This document shows positions 1-8,532 of a stretch of 22,551 nucleotides of DNA, piece by piece; position 1 is the stretch's first letter; each line of letters begins with the position of its first letter. The DNA lies in the NCBI GenBank assembly GCA_012064415.1, contig SSNU01000253.1, positions 63,202 to 85,752 on the forward strand. Direction: 5' to 3'. The translations under genes and the position numbers were made by a program. The DNA comes from Gyrodactylus bullatarudis (taxonomy: Eukaryota > Platyhelminthes > Monogenea > Gyrodactylidea > Gyrodactylidae). The notes below the pieces were generated by a model. The model was not told where the DNA came from. It did not search any database and saw only the letters and a list, made by a program, of their open reading frames with translations.

Positions 1-2
1 AC

Positions 3-200
3 TCATGCCAATCTAGATCTCCCCATCAAACTCGTAATAACTCACGTTACTCTATCCTGACAAGGACTACCACCACAGTCAGATTAAAGCACCGGCTCAA
101 CCTCAACACTTTCAGGTATCAATCCACGAAACAGATTGCCAATTTCCTTTTTGAAAAAATCCCAGATGAATACAATCTTTTTAAAAACTACTATTTATGA
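3..200 (+). CDS. C-terminal end of an unidentified + strand gene (5' part outside window)
   Basis: The third + frame is open from the window edge to a TGA at 198-200, giving 65 codons. Open frames of this length are rare in this AT-rich DNA, and the stretch is visibly richer in C and G than what follows. The peptide is basic and Thr/Asn/Arg-rich at first, and ends in a hydrophobic and acidic stretch, QIANFLFEKIPDEYNLF, before a short KNYYL tail. An AATAAA lies about 50 bases after the stop, as expected for a terminal exon. I do not recognise the family. A GT follows TTCAG at 114-115, so a shorter exon ending there is possible, but the frame continues open through it. Start and upstream exons are outside the window. 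Confidence 0.55.
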   Translation, partial: SCQSRSPHQTRNNSRYSILTRTTTTVRLKHRLNLNTFRYQSTKQIANFLFEKIPDEYNLFKNYYL

Positions 201-248
201 TTTCAAGATTCATTATGTATATATTTATTTTCACTTTGATTAAAATCA

Positions 249-254
249 AATAAA
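249..254 (+). terminator. Poly(A) signal AATAAA of the left-edge gene
   Basis: An AATAAA hexamer lies 49 bases after the TGA at 198-200. The position suits cleavage and polyadenylation of the left-edge gene. The motif is common by chance in AT-rich DNA, so the support is its placement. Confidence 0.45.
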
Positions 255-1220
255 GAAAACTTTCTATTTCAAAAAAAATTTAGACCAATTAAAATTAAGC
301 AGAATATTTCAACCATTTGAATGAAATCTGGGGGTCCTTAGTATAGATTTTTCAGTATTTAAGAGAAAAATAATTGAAGTGCATTTTATATATTTTTGTA
401 GAATTGTAAACTTCAAAGTTTTAGGTCTTATTGAAAAAATTAATTTGAAACATAAAATTACTCATTTTAATTTACTTGTTTTCAATAAAATGTCGCATAT
501 AAGGATTTTTTGTCTATCATATATCGAATTTTCTTGCAGTTTTTCAAATATCTAATTTTAAGTTTTTGCATTTACTGAAGGACAAGAAATGTTAATTTCT
601 TCATTTTTACTGAATAAAATCATGTCTAAACAAACAGTGAATCACCATCCTAAATTTCTTTTATATAATTATAATTATATTTTTAATTAAAATAGACTTC
701 TTTTCCATCTGAGATCAATGAATATTTTTTCAACCATGTTTCTCGTTTTAAATAAATTCTTTTAGCGAGTTTAATTCATAGAAATTTTTTTTGAAAAGCT
801 GCAATATTCTATAACCAAAAAGAATATCTATCCTATTTTAAGTATTTGACTTGGTGAGGATCTCATTTTTATCAAGTATTATCTAGATAAGATTATAATT
901 ATCGATAGAGATAGCTAAAATGAAGAGAAAACACATTGGGTTTCTTACACATCAAGTATACCTAATACAAAACTAATACGAACTAACTAAGCTAGAAATC
1001 AGGTTTAACAATTGGCTTAATCAAAAGAACCAGGAAATTAGTTTTATAATAAAATTTATTAATATTCACAAATTCTACGACGGTGATTTTCTGCGCGCGC
1101 CTTCTTCAGTGGTACGAAAAGCTCATCAAACACAAAATACCAGTTTAATATTTAATGATTTCATCTTTATCAGTTTAGTCCAATCAGAGAATAGTAAAGT
1201 TTAACAGTTTTGTCGGCTAA
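255..1220. other. Gene-free AT-rich stretch
   Basis: Stops are dense in all frames and I see no splice-bounded open segment. A short GC block (CTGCGCGCGC, about 1091-1100) stands out. Nothing else can be supported. Confidence 0.5.
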
Positions 1221-1315
1221 TCTATAGAACATTTGACCCTCTTGTTTTACAGTAATTTTTCCGAGTGACAAAGAGACTAAGGGCTTTTTAACATCGGTGA
1301 AATGAAATCGAATCT
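1221..1315. repeat. Direct repeat copy 1 (partner 3182-3278)
   Basis: About 95 bases closely match 3182-3278 in the same orientation. Shared blocks include CTCTTGTTTT, CAGTAATTTTTC, AGTGACAAAGAGACTAAGGG and TTTTTTAACATC. The copies differ by scattered substitutions, so they are diverged. Copy 1 runs directly into the left arm of the inverted repeat at 1313. Confidence 0.75.
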
Positions 1316-1474
1316 CACTCTTTATTTCTCTTCTTAATTTACCTTAATACTTTATGCGACCAGAGATGTATGAAAAGATTTGTTAATGTCTAATGAATAC
1401 TACTATGAAAAAATTAATTCGAAATTTTTCACAAAAAAAATACAAATTTAATATTATGTGCGATATGAATGAAA
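1313..1474. repeat. Left arm of ~160-bp inverted repeat (partner 2636-2796)
   Basis: The reverse complement of 2636-2796 aligns over this whole stretch. The best part, starting TTTATGCGACCAGAGATG at 1351, runs about 77 bases with a single C/T difference; the outer parts have small indels. The arms enclose about 1.16 kb containing the 1810-2014 hairpin. This is the architecture of a foldback element or of two oppositely inserted copies of one repeat. Confidence 0.8.
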
Positions 1475-1793
1475 ACAAAGTAATACCCTCCTCAACATTT
1501 TATTGCATGTTCATTTTCTTTTCTACAAAAAAATCTATGCATTTATGACGGATTGAAATGAAGTAAGGTATTTAGTCTTCAAATATGGAATTTTCTAATT
1601 TCTCACTTTTGTATCTTTCTACCTAGACCTACATACATCTAGTCATCTTATTTATGAAGTTTCTGCCTCAGGGCACCTCAAGTATTTTCGATCTGGTTTA
1701 ATTTTTTTCAACGATGAGATCATAACTTAAATAATAACTTAAAACCATTATAATGTTGTGATTGAACTGTTATGATGGGCATTATCTTGTTAA

Positions 1794-2076
1794 ATAATCA
1801 ATCTTCTTTGACTATAACGTTGCTCGCTTGCTACCTGACTATGTTGTCTTCTGGCTTGTATTGGTCTGTCTGTACTATAACAATCACTGCAATTTTTAAA
1901 ATCCTTATTCTTTAAGAAATACAACACCTTTCTCTCCCCTTTCTTTTTCTACAGACAGACGAATACAAGCCAGAAGACAACATAGTCAGGTAGCAAGCGA
2001 ACAACGTTATAGTCAATCTATGCCAAACAGCTCCCTGAAGAACTACTTGGTTCAAAATTATGATAATCAATCTTCT
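1794..2076. mobile_element. Foldback-type hairpin element with 14-bp flanking direct repeats
   Basis: Arms 1810-1874 and 1950-2014 are reverse complements over 65 bases with two mismatches, separated by a 75-base loop rich in A/T and pyrimidines. The 14-base sequence ATAATCAATCTTCT occurs at 1794-1807 and again at 2063-2076, bracketing the hairpin like a target-site duplication of a 255-bp insertion. No coding capacity is seen. It could be a foldback MITE, or a source of long hairpin RNA if transcribed. The sequence between the right arm and the second flanking repeat (2015-2062) is not part of the stem, so the element borders are uncertain. Confidence 0.6.
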
Positions 2077-2635
2077 ATTTGAATTTTCCGCTTTTAACGG
2101 TCATAAAGAATTTTCGAGCAGATTTTGATAATCAAGTCAGTTCATACTATCAAACGTCCCATTAATTAATTACTCAAGTAACAGATCATTAGGACTTTCC
2201 ATCAGCATAGATTAAATTATTTCTTCAAAGTCAGTTGAACAGCTTGATCTGATTCATTCATTTTCATTATATTTTTAATCTAAACAACAATTTTTCCTAG
2301 TTTACAGCCATGTATTTGATGCTCTCTAGTATTTTTTCAATTGAAACTATTATTTTTCTAGTATCTATTGTATCCGTACTTATTCAGATGATTGATAACT
2401 ATCGTGCATAAAAAAATTTATTATCTGGACAATCTTCAAACCATGGTCTTTTAGGTGTCTAATCTTCTGAATTTTAGCGGTTTTAAACATTGAATTTCGT
2501 GAAAATGTTGAGTTCATTTGGAATAAAAAATGGATTAAGTGTAAACTAGGAATATAAATGTATTGTTAGAAGATTTCAAGGCTAAACATTTTTTAATTAC
2601 AATAAATAATTGCAATAAACTACTTGATGAAAAAA

Positions 2636-2796
2636 TTTCATTCATATCGCATAATAGTAAATTTGTATTTTTTTAAAATTTCGAATTAATTTTTTCATAG
2701 TAGTATTCATTGGACATTAACAAATCTTTTCATACATCTCTGGTCGCATAAAGATGATTATTATTTAGGTAATTAGACGAGAAATAAAGAGTGAGA
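2636..2796. repeat. Right arm of ~160-bp inverted repeat (partner 1313-1474)
   Basis: This is the reverse complement of 1313-1474. The tightly conserved core is about 2678-2754; the outer end (GAGAAATAAAGAGTGAGA) matches the left arm start with small changes. Confidence 0.8.
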
Positions 2797-3181
2797 AACA
2801 TATTACTTCGGCCACTACAGAATACTCAAAGATAAATTTAAACCAAAAAAAACGATCAGTTTATTGTTTTCAAACTACGTATGTAGAAAGAATCGAAATA
2901 AGGCCAGTCAATGAGTATGAAAAACTCCAAGTAAAAAACTATTGTGAAGTTACAATGGGGCAATCTCTACAATACAATTCAGTACTCTTATCCACTGTTT
3001 GTACAATTAAAACTCCTTAGCCTAAAATTAAAAAGGATTGACACTAATAGGTGCGATAGACAACGTGTCAATACTCCATTCTCTTAAAAATCACAAAAAG
3101 TTTCGACAAAGTTATTTTTTCTCTTTTATCCGAAGTTTACAAATCTATAAAAACGAAACTATAGAAAGAATTAACAAATAA

Positions 3182-3278
3182 TCCATAGATCATTTGCCTC
3201 CTCTTGTTTTGCAGTAATTTTTCTTAGTGACAAAGAGACTAAGGGTTTTTTAACATCCATGAAATGAAAACGAATCCC
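3182..3278. repeat. Direct repeat copy 2 (partner 1221-1315)
   Basis: Same-orientation relative of 1221-1315, about 1.95 kb downstream. It lies outside the inverted-repeat pair by nearly 400 bases, so the two repeat systems do not share a simple border. Confidence 0.75.
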
Positions 3279-4138
3279 AACACGACTCAAAGTAAACTTA
3301 GAGAGAAATAAGAGGTAGCAACTGTTCTCTAATTTAACCGAATTAACATCTTTTACAATACTAAAATGATCAGCAATTTATACTCTATTCAGCAATATGT
3401 TTCTTGAATTTCAAGGAAAAATATATCAATATGTCCACTCAATAGTAGATATCAGAAAAACTTTTTGAAATTATAACGAAGGAAAGGATAGTTTTAGTCG
3501 CCTATCTTAGAGGTGATAGTGCATGTGTATTTGTAGAATTTCATTGCATACTTTCACTTGAAACATACTAATGAATGTCACACCACACACAATGTCGTTA
3601 CAAAGGTTTAAAATATACGCTTGTTTTCTCTAACCTTACCCATTAGACCTCGATGAAAATTTCAGATCTTAAAAGGCTTTTGGGAGAAAGTTGCTATGCT
3701 ATTGTAGATTACTTTAAACTTTCAAAAGTCTCAAGTCGCGGGTTTGGATTTTCGTGATATTTTAATAAAAATTCCTAATTTTGTTTAAAGACCATTTTCA
3801 TTCCACCCCGTGTTCAAGTATTAACCCCCTCGACTTTTTTGAGAATTTCTATCTTTGTTCTCAGATAGTTCTGAGAATAGATTTTTACATTAATAAAATC
3901 CTCTCTATCTGTTTATTACTAAAATTTGTTCGAGAATTGTAATGTTGATAGTTTAAAAAATTGAACTGTACTCTAATATCTAATTTTTATATCATTTTTA
4001 GTGTATTACTTCATGAGCTCAAAAATAAATAAAAATAAAACACTCAACTATAGGATAAAAATTGCAACTGGTTATAATTAGCGTTTCAAATAAACCAAAG
4101 TCTAGAAATTAATTTGGTTTCAGAAATAATCAACTTAC
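3279..4138. other. Gene-free stretch downstream of the last tektin exon found
   Basis: I looked here on the minus strand for the missing tektin exons, including the conserved RPNVELCRD nonapeptide, and found no convincing one. The stretch is AT-rich with frequent stops. Confidence 0.35.
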
Positions 4139-6567
4139 TAATCATTTCTTTGTTCTTCATCAAAGTTCTCAGTGTTATTCTCATGGCAAATCCCATCATT
4201 GAGATGATTTAAACCATGAATGTAATTCTCAATTTGTAGAGTATGAAACTTCTTCACAATGTCCAAATTTATCTGATACATGAGGGAATCATTTTCCCTG
4301 AAAAAGAAGAATTTATAAATCTCATGTTTAGTAAAATTCGACCATCTGGAAGATCGTTCAACAATATATATAAAATGTGAGAAGGAAAGAATAAAAAATC
4401 TATAGATTAAATTAATGACAGTACAGTTAGTTACACAGATGATGAAGCGTTAGTTGAATTTTTTTATATTTATACCTCTCTGTCTTGACTTCGATGACCA
4501 ATAGATATCGGGAATCTCAACAACCAATTAAAATCGATTATATTCACTCTCACATCTTTCTTTTGAAGATTTGATATTGATTAGAAAGAGCATTTTTCCT
4601 GATCGAATCTGTTCTAGGTTTTAAAGGTAAATTGCGACAGTTGAGATTTGCTCTTAAAGCGAAACAATTTTTAGGTCTATAACAAAATTACCATTCGATG
4701 CAGAGTGAAAATTTCTTCTTGTTACCTAAATATATCACCAAATTTTGAATGATCGGCTTTTAGGTTACAAATAAAAATAGGAAAAACACTTTAGTCACAG
4801 ATCCCCTTTTTTTCTTACCGATGACGGAATCGTAATCGTGCAGGTCCCAATGTAGAGAAGACCGACTTCCTGTTCTTCTTTCGTGTTGAAGATCATTGGG
4901 AAACATTGAATGATGATAACAGACCCCTTTATTCACACTAGTGAATAGGAAATAATGGAATTGAATTCCATCAACGATATTTTATACCTTTTGCCAGAAT
5001 GGTAGTAAATTTTAACGAATTACAAATTTGTTTGTATTCACAAATGAAATTTATTTCTGTAAAATTGATAATTTAGGCTTATTCAAAATTTAAATTGTTG
5101 GGAATAACTAAACTTTAATAAATCAATAATCTCAATGTGAGAATATCAAATTTTTGAAACTCTTGGTAAAACAGCATTTAGAATAGAACCGGAATAGAAA
5201 ATTTCACAAATGATTGTAGGTCTAATTCTATACTCCCCAAATACTAAAAAATAATATTTAAACACAAAAAAAAATTTGGAATTCTCGGCCATTCGTCAGC
5301 CTTCTTCACTGTTAATAATTGAGAGTCTATATTATTTTTATTTATGATTTGGTGAATTTTTTTCCTTTTTAACAAAGTTAAATCATGAAAAGTAAAAAAG
5401 TACATTGCAAATCGGTGTACTAACAAAAAATTCTGTTCCAAGTATGTACATTTTGTATATCTTTTGGAAAAAATAAATTCTAGTTAAAGGTTTAACCCTT
5501 TATGTCCTATTGTCTTACCAGTGGAATACAACACTTTCTTGAGCGATAATTTATATTGAAAGATACATAAAATATACCCCTCGTTAGAAAAGAAATTTAT
5601 CAAGATACAAAAATTCATAAAGATAACTTTTGAAAACCAATTTGCTAAGGAAAAAATAAAATAACTTCGAAAAAAAATAGATTAAGACATGAAATATGCA
5701 ATCAACTCTTATAGTTTAGAAGATAACTGGTTTTAGAGCCAGAAAATTGCAATTTTGTCCTCTATTATATTTTGAAATGACAAGTTGGCTTTCAAAAAGG
5801 AATTCAGATTCGGAATTAACGTAATTATTTTGGTAAGGTTACAAGCTCTCTAATTTGTGTGATGAAAAAAAAAATTTGGAACATGAAGAGTTAAAATTCT
5901 CTAGTCAAAAATGGCTTCTGATCACCTGAGTACTTTACTAAATTTACGGAATTCCTATTTTGACTAATGAGAATATAATAACCTCGAATTCATAAAATGT
6001 GGGAAAACCATTCAAGAAAACTTTCTTTTATTCATTGACTCACTTCAATAAATCTATTACGTTGTTATTGAAATGATGGAAATCATTTATCTGATTCTCA
6101 AGCATATCATATTCATTATTGAGTTCAATGTCGATATCATCCTTGACTAATTCGATTCCTATTCGAAAATCTCTCTTGCTTAGACATGTCTTTGAAATAT
6201 CTCGTTGGCAGACCAATTTTTCATAAAATTTATTAAAATTCTTCAATAAATTCTTAAGAAGACCATTTTTTGTGTTCAATTTGGAGACAATATCGATTAG
6301 TTCCTGACGCCAATACTCTACCTCGGCCATACGTCTTTTTATAGATTCATCAGTGTTCTCTTTACCCTTTCTAGTATCGGAATTATGGTCTGTTATGACA
6401 CGTTTGATGTCATTTTTAATTCTTATTGTACGGTCAAGATCTTCTTTTTGTTTATTGCAATTTGTGTCGACATCCTCGTACCATGTTCTTAATGAATACT
6501 TCATATTTCTAGGATTATAAACTTTGACTGGTTTATCTCTTGTAAGAACTGGATCATTTTGTTCCAT
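4139..6567 (-). CDS. Tektin, N-terminal half (3' exons not found)
   Basis: Tektins are coiled-coil filament proteins inside the doublet microtubules of cilia and sperm flagella. Exon 1 (6567-6044) encodes 174 residues with family landmarks: a Trp near residue 29, an EYW-x-EL segment at 84-90 matching the tektin I-E-F-W-x-x-E-L pattern, a Cys at 120, CLSKR at 128-132 matching CLRxR, and then a D-x-x-x-x-EL helix. It ends at an AA|GTGAGT donor. Exon 3 (4297-4139) encodes QINLDIVKKFHTLQIENYIH, which fits the tektin D-L-x-D-K-x-x-x-L-x-I-D segment, and ends at TA|GTAAGT. A 60-nt exon between them (4613-4554, containing DSIRKN like QIRLN) joins both in phase but is less certain. About 248 residues of an expected ~400 are accounted for. 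The start is the first ATG of the open frame. Tektin identity is firm; the subtype is not. Confidence 0.75.
4819..4906 (-). other. GC-richer island with open minus frames; possible small exon or sORF
   Basis: This stretch is clearly richer in G+C than its surroundings, and at least two minus-strand frames stay open across it. One frame starts MFPNDLQHERR (ATG at 4906) and continues acidic with Trp. It reaches a good donor, CATCG|GTAAGA, at 4818, and an AACAG acceptor sits at 4871-4870. A 51-nt exon 4869-4819 would even keep the tektin reading phase, but its peptide (Gly-Pro in the middle) is unlike a tektin coiled coil. It could be the first exon of a gene nested in the tektin intron, a non-coding RNA, or chance. 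Confidence 0.3.
5492..5894. mobile_element. Degenerate piggyBac-type MITE (TTAA-flanked, 403 bp)
   Basis: The left end is TTAA then CCCTTTATGTCC; the right end, read inward on the other strand, is TTAA then CTCTTCATGTTCC. The ends match at most positions with one inserted T. The ends resemble those of 7309-7828 and 9825-9913. The interior is AT-rich and non-coding. It lies in the first tektin intron. It is diverged, so the call leans on its better-preserved relatives. Confidence 0.45.
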
Positions 6568-6584
6568 AGTTGATATTAATTCCT

Positions 6585-6601
6585 ATGCTCTACTAGAGCA
6601 T
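6585..6601. repeat. Perfect 17-bp palindrome just upstream of the tektin start
   Basis: ATGCTCTA-C-TAGAGCAT is a perfect inverted repeat with a one-base centre, 18 bases upstream of the tektin ATG at 6567. It could be a dimeric factor site or a hairpin in the 5' UTR. It does not match the RFX X-box usual for ciliary genes. Confidence 0.5.
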
Positions 6602-7308
6602 GAAAATATTGTCTTGAGGTCTTGAGAGAAAGCGTTAAGACTTTTTCTTGTAGATTATTATGAAATATCTAACAATGAATTATAGTAACTCTGGATCACA
6701 TGAACCTGTCTCAATGAAAATACATTCAGCATGAGGATTTTTTCTACGAGACTGGTTCACGCAAGGATTTAGAGTTTGCTAAAATAATAAATTTTTCTTG
6801 ATCTAGATCAAAATTTTAAAATCTTAGATCAGTCTATTTTCATCTAGAAATTTATTAGTCTTAGTTTGGTCCTGAATCTAAAAACTTTTAGAATATATAA
6901 AATCTAAAAAATTTTATATCGATTTCACGCAAAGATTAGGTAAACAAGCAAAGATCTTGATTGCTACTAGCTAGTAAGTGTGGGACCCACACACTGTAGA
7001 TATATGAATCACATAAATATTTAAGTATTTCTCTGCGTCAGGAATTTTGATGAAAACTTATGATGATTTTCAAATCATTTTAAATTATTATTAGAGTTTT
7101 TAATTAATTGTGTTCTATGAATACTTATGAGTAGTATTTAATTTTAAATTTAAAATATTAAGTATTTTTCTAAGAATTTAAAATAATGGTTTTCTTGCAC
7201 TAAAAACTAACATTAGGTTTAATTTTTTGAGGCCTTAATAATTATAATTATTGGTTTTTTCGACGTTCTCTATTCTGATTGGTTACAAAAAAGCCATGCA
7301 ATTTTTTT
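6602..7308. other. Intergenic, upstream of tektin
   Basis: No gene seen. It holds a 15-bp palindrome GTGTGGG-A-CCCACAC (6978-6992), a 16-bp AT palindrome (7237-7252), and an ATTGG (inverted CCAAT) about 7278-7282. These may belong to the tektin promoter region, but nothing ties them to it directly. Confidence 0.4.
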
Positions 7309-7828
7309 TTAACCCTTAAAGTCCCAGAGAATTTTTTTTCATGACTCGCATTCCATCTTTTGTCTATCATATGGTTTGTGAACACGCTGATTACGAATCT
7401 ACAGTTGTTTCAACGCAATTATTTTTGGTTCAAAAATTATCGATCAAAAATTGGGTCATTTTTTGATCCAAAAACAAGTTATCTTTGTAGCTTTAGCAAA
7501 TAGAGTTCAGGCGATTGCATATTTGAATTCTAGAGGTATGATTCCTCGAAAAAAGTCATCTTACTTTTTACCTATGACCTTGGGAAGTAGGTTTTCAAGA
7601 AAACGTTTTAAACAAAATTTAAATTTTTGAAAAAAATCAACTCTCTTTGAATTAGAATAGCTCGAGTTTGACAAATGATAGAGCCAAGATCTTTGCGTAT
7701 TCCAGGTGATTGATAAATTTCCTATCGAATGAGTGGTAAACGAAGTATTTTCTGACGCCTAGATGAATAATAATGAATTGCTTAAGTGGTATGTGCCTTC
7801 AAAGGCACAGTGGGACTTTAAGGGTTAA
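7309..7828. mobile_element. piggyBac-type MITE (TTAA-flanked, 520 bp)
   Basis: Both ends carry TTAA (7309-7312, 7825-7828) followed inward by perfect 14-bp terminal inverted repeats, CCCTTAAAGTCCCA (7313-7326) and its complement (7811-7824). A TTAA duplication and ends starting with CCC are the hallmarks of piggyBac transposons. The interior has no long open frame, so the element must rely on a transposase made elsewhere. Just inside the right end is a short hairpin, TGTGCCTT-CA-AAGGCACA (about 7793-7810). Family assignment is inference from the ends only. Confidence 0.7.
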
Positions 7829-8398
7829 TTTTTCATTAAGAAACGGGAAAATTAGAAGAAGATATATTAAAGTATATGAAGTAACATCAGTGGTAATTCT
7901 TCAAAAATGATATAAGTTAAAAGTTCATTCAAAATAATAATTTACAAATCATGAAATTATAATTAGGTTTAATTGCTTGCACTTATTGTTTTGATTGAAA
8001 AACTTCTCTCAATTTTCCCGAAATTCTCATTTTTTAATTTTTGCCCATATCTCTCAAACTAAATCCAATTTTCTAATTCTAAGACCAGATTTCGAATCAG
8101 TGTGAAATTGTGGATCAAAAACTCATGGATCTTACTTTTCAGAAAATTTTTTGACACAGCGTAATTTACTTCGGATGATATTGATTCTTCTTTCAGAAAA
8201 GTGGTTATTAAACTATTTTTAGTTTCTTCAAAATAAAATTATGACTAAAGAAAGTTGCTTGTCTTAATAGGACAGTTTGCTTTTGTGGTTTAAAGGAATA
8301 ATATCCTTGATGTGGTACGCTGGCCAAGCAATACTACTATCAAACGATGAACCAACATCGGAAGGATAGAGACTAAAATTTCTTTCTGGAAAATGTAT
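7829..8398. other. Intergenic between MITE and GALNT10-like 3' end
   Basis: The only structure seen is the dispersed repeat copy at 8017-8120. No supported open frame. Confidence 0.4.
8017..8120 (-). repeat. Dispersed repeat, copy A (partner 19685-19789)
   Basis: Read on the minus strand this matches the + strand at 19685-19789. Shared blocks include TGATCC, a CACACTGATTC/ACACAGATTC pair, ATCTGGT, AGAATT, ATTTAGTT and GAGATAT. The two copies are clearly related but have many substitutions. The family is unknown; it has no coding potential. Confidence 0.65.
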
Positions 8399-8404
8399 TT
8401 TATT
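8399..8404 (-). terminator. Poly(A) signal AATAAA of the GALNT10-like gene
   Basis: AATAAA on the minus strand, about 130 bases after the TAA at 8535-8533. It is the best-placed hexamer for this gene. Confidence 0.45.
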
Positions 8405-8532
8405 AAACTTCAAAGTAGCAACAAAGTATTTACAAATAAATTAATAATATTTTAATTTCTGCATAAAACGGTCAATGAAAAATAGTCAATATGTATATAT
8501 CGATGAAATAGAAACTATCGTCTCGTGTAAGT

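Noticed and set aside
2960..2995. Minus-strand TELYCRD, similar to part of the tektin RPNVELCRD motif
   Set aside because: The extra residue breaks the motif, the frame is short between stops, and flanking residues do not resemble tektin.
5244..5441. 65-codon minus-strand open frame
   Set aside because: AT-driven composition (Phe, Ile, Asn, Lys), no splice-consistent partner and no recognised domain; it lies inside the tektin intron.
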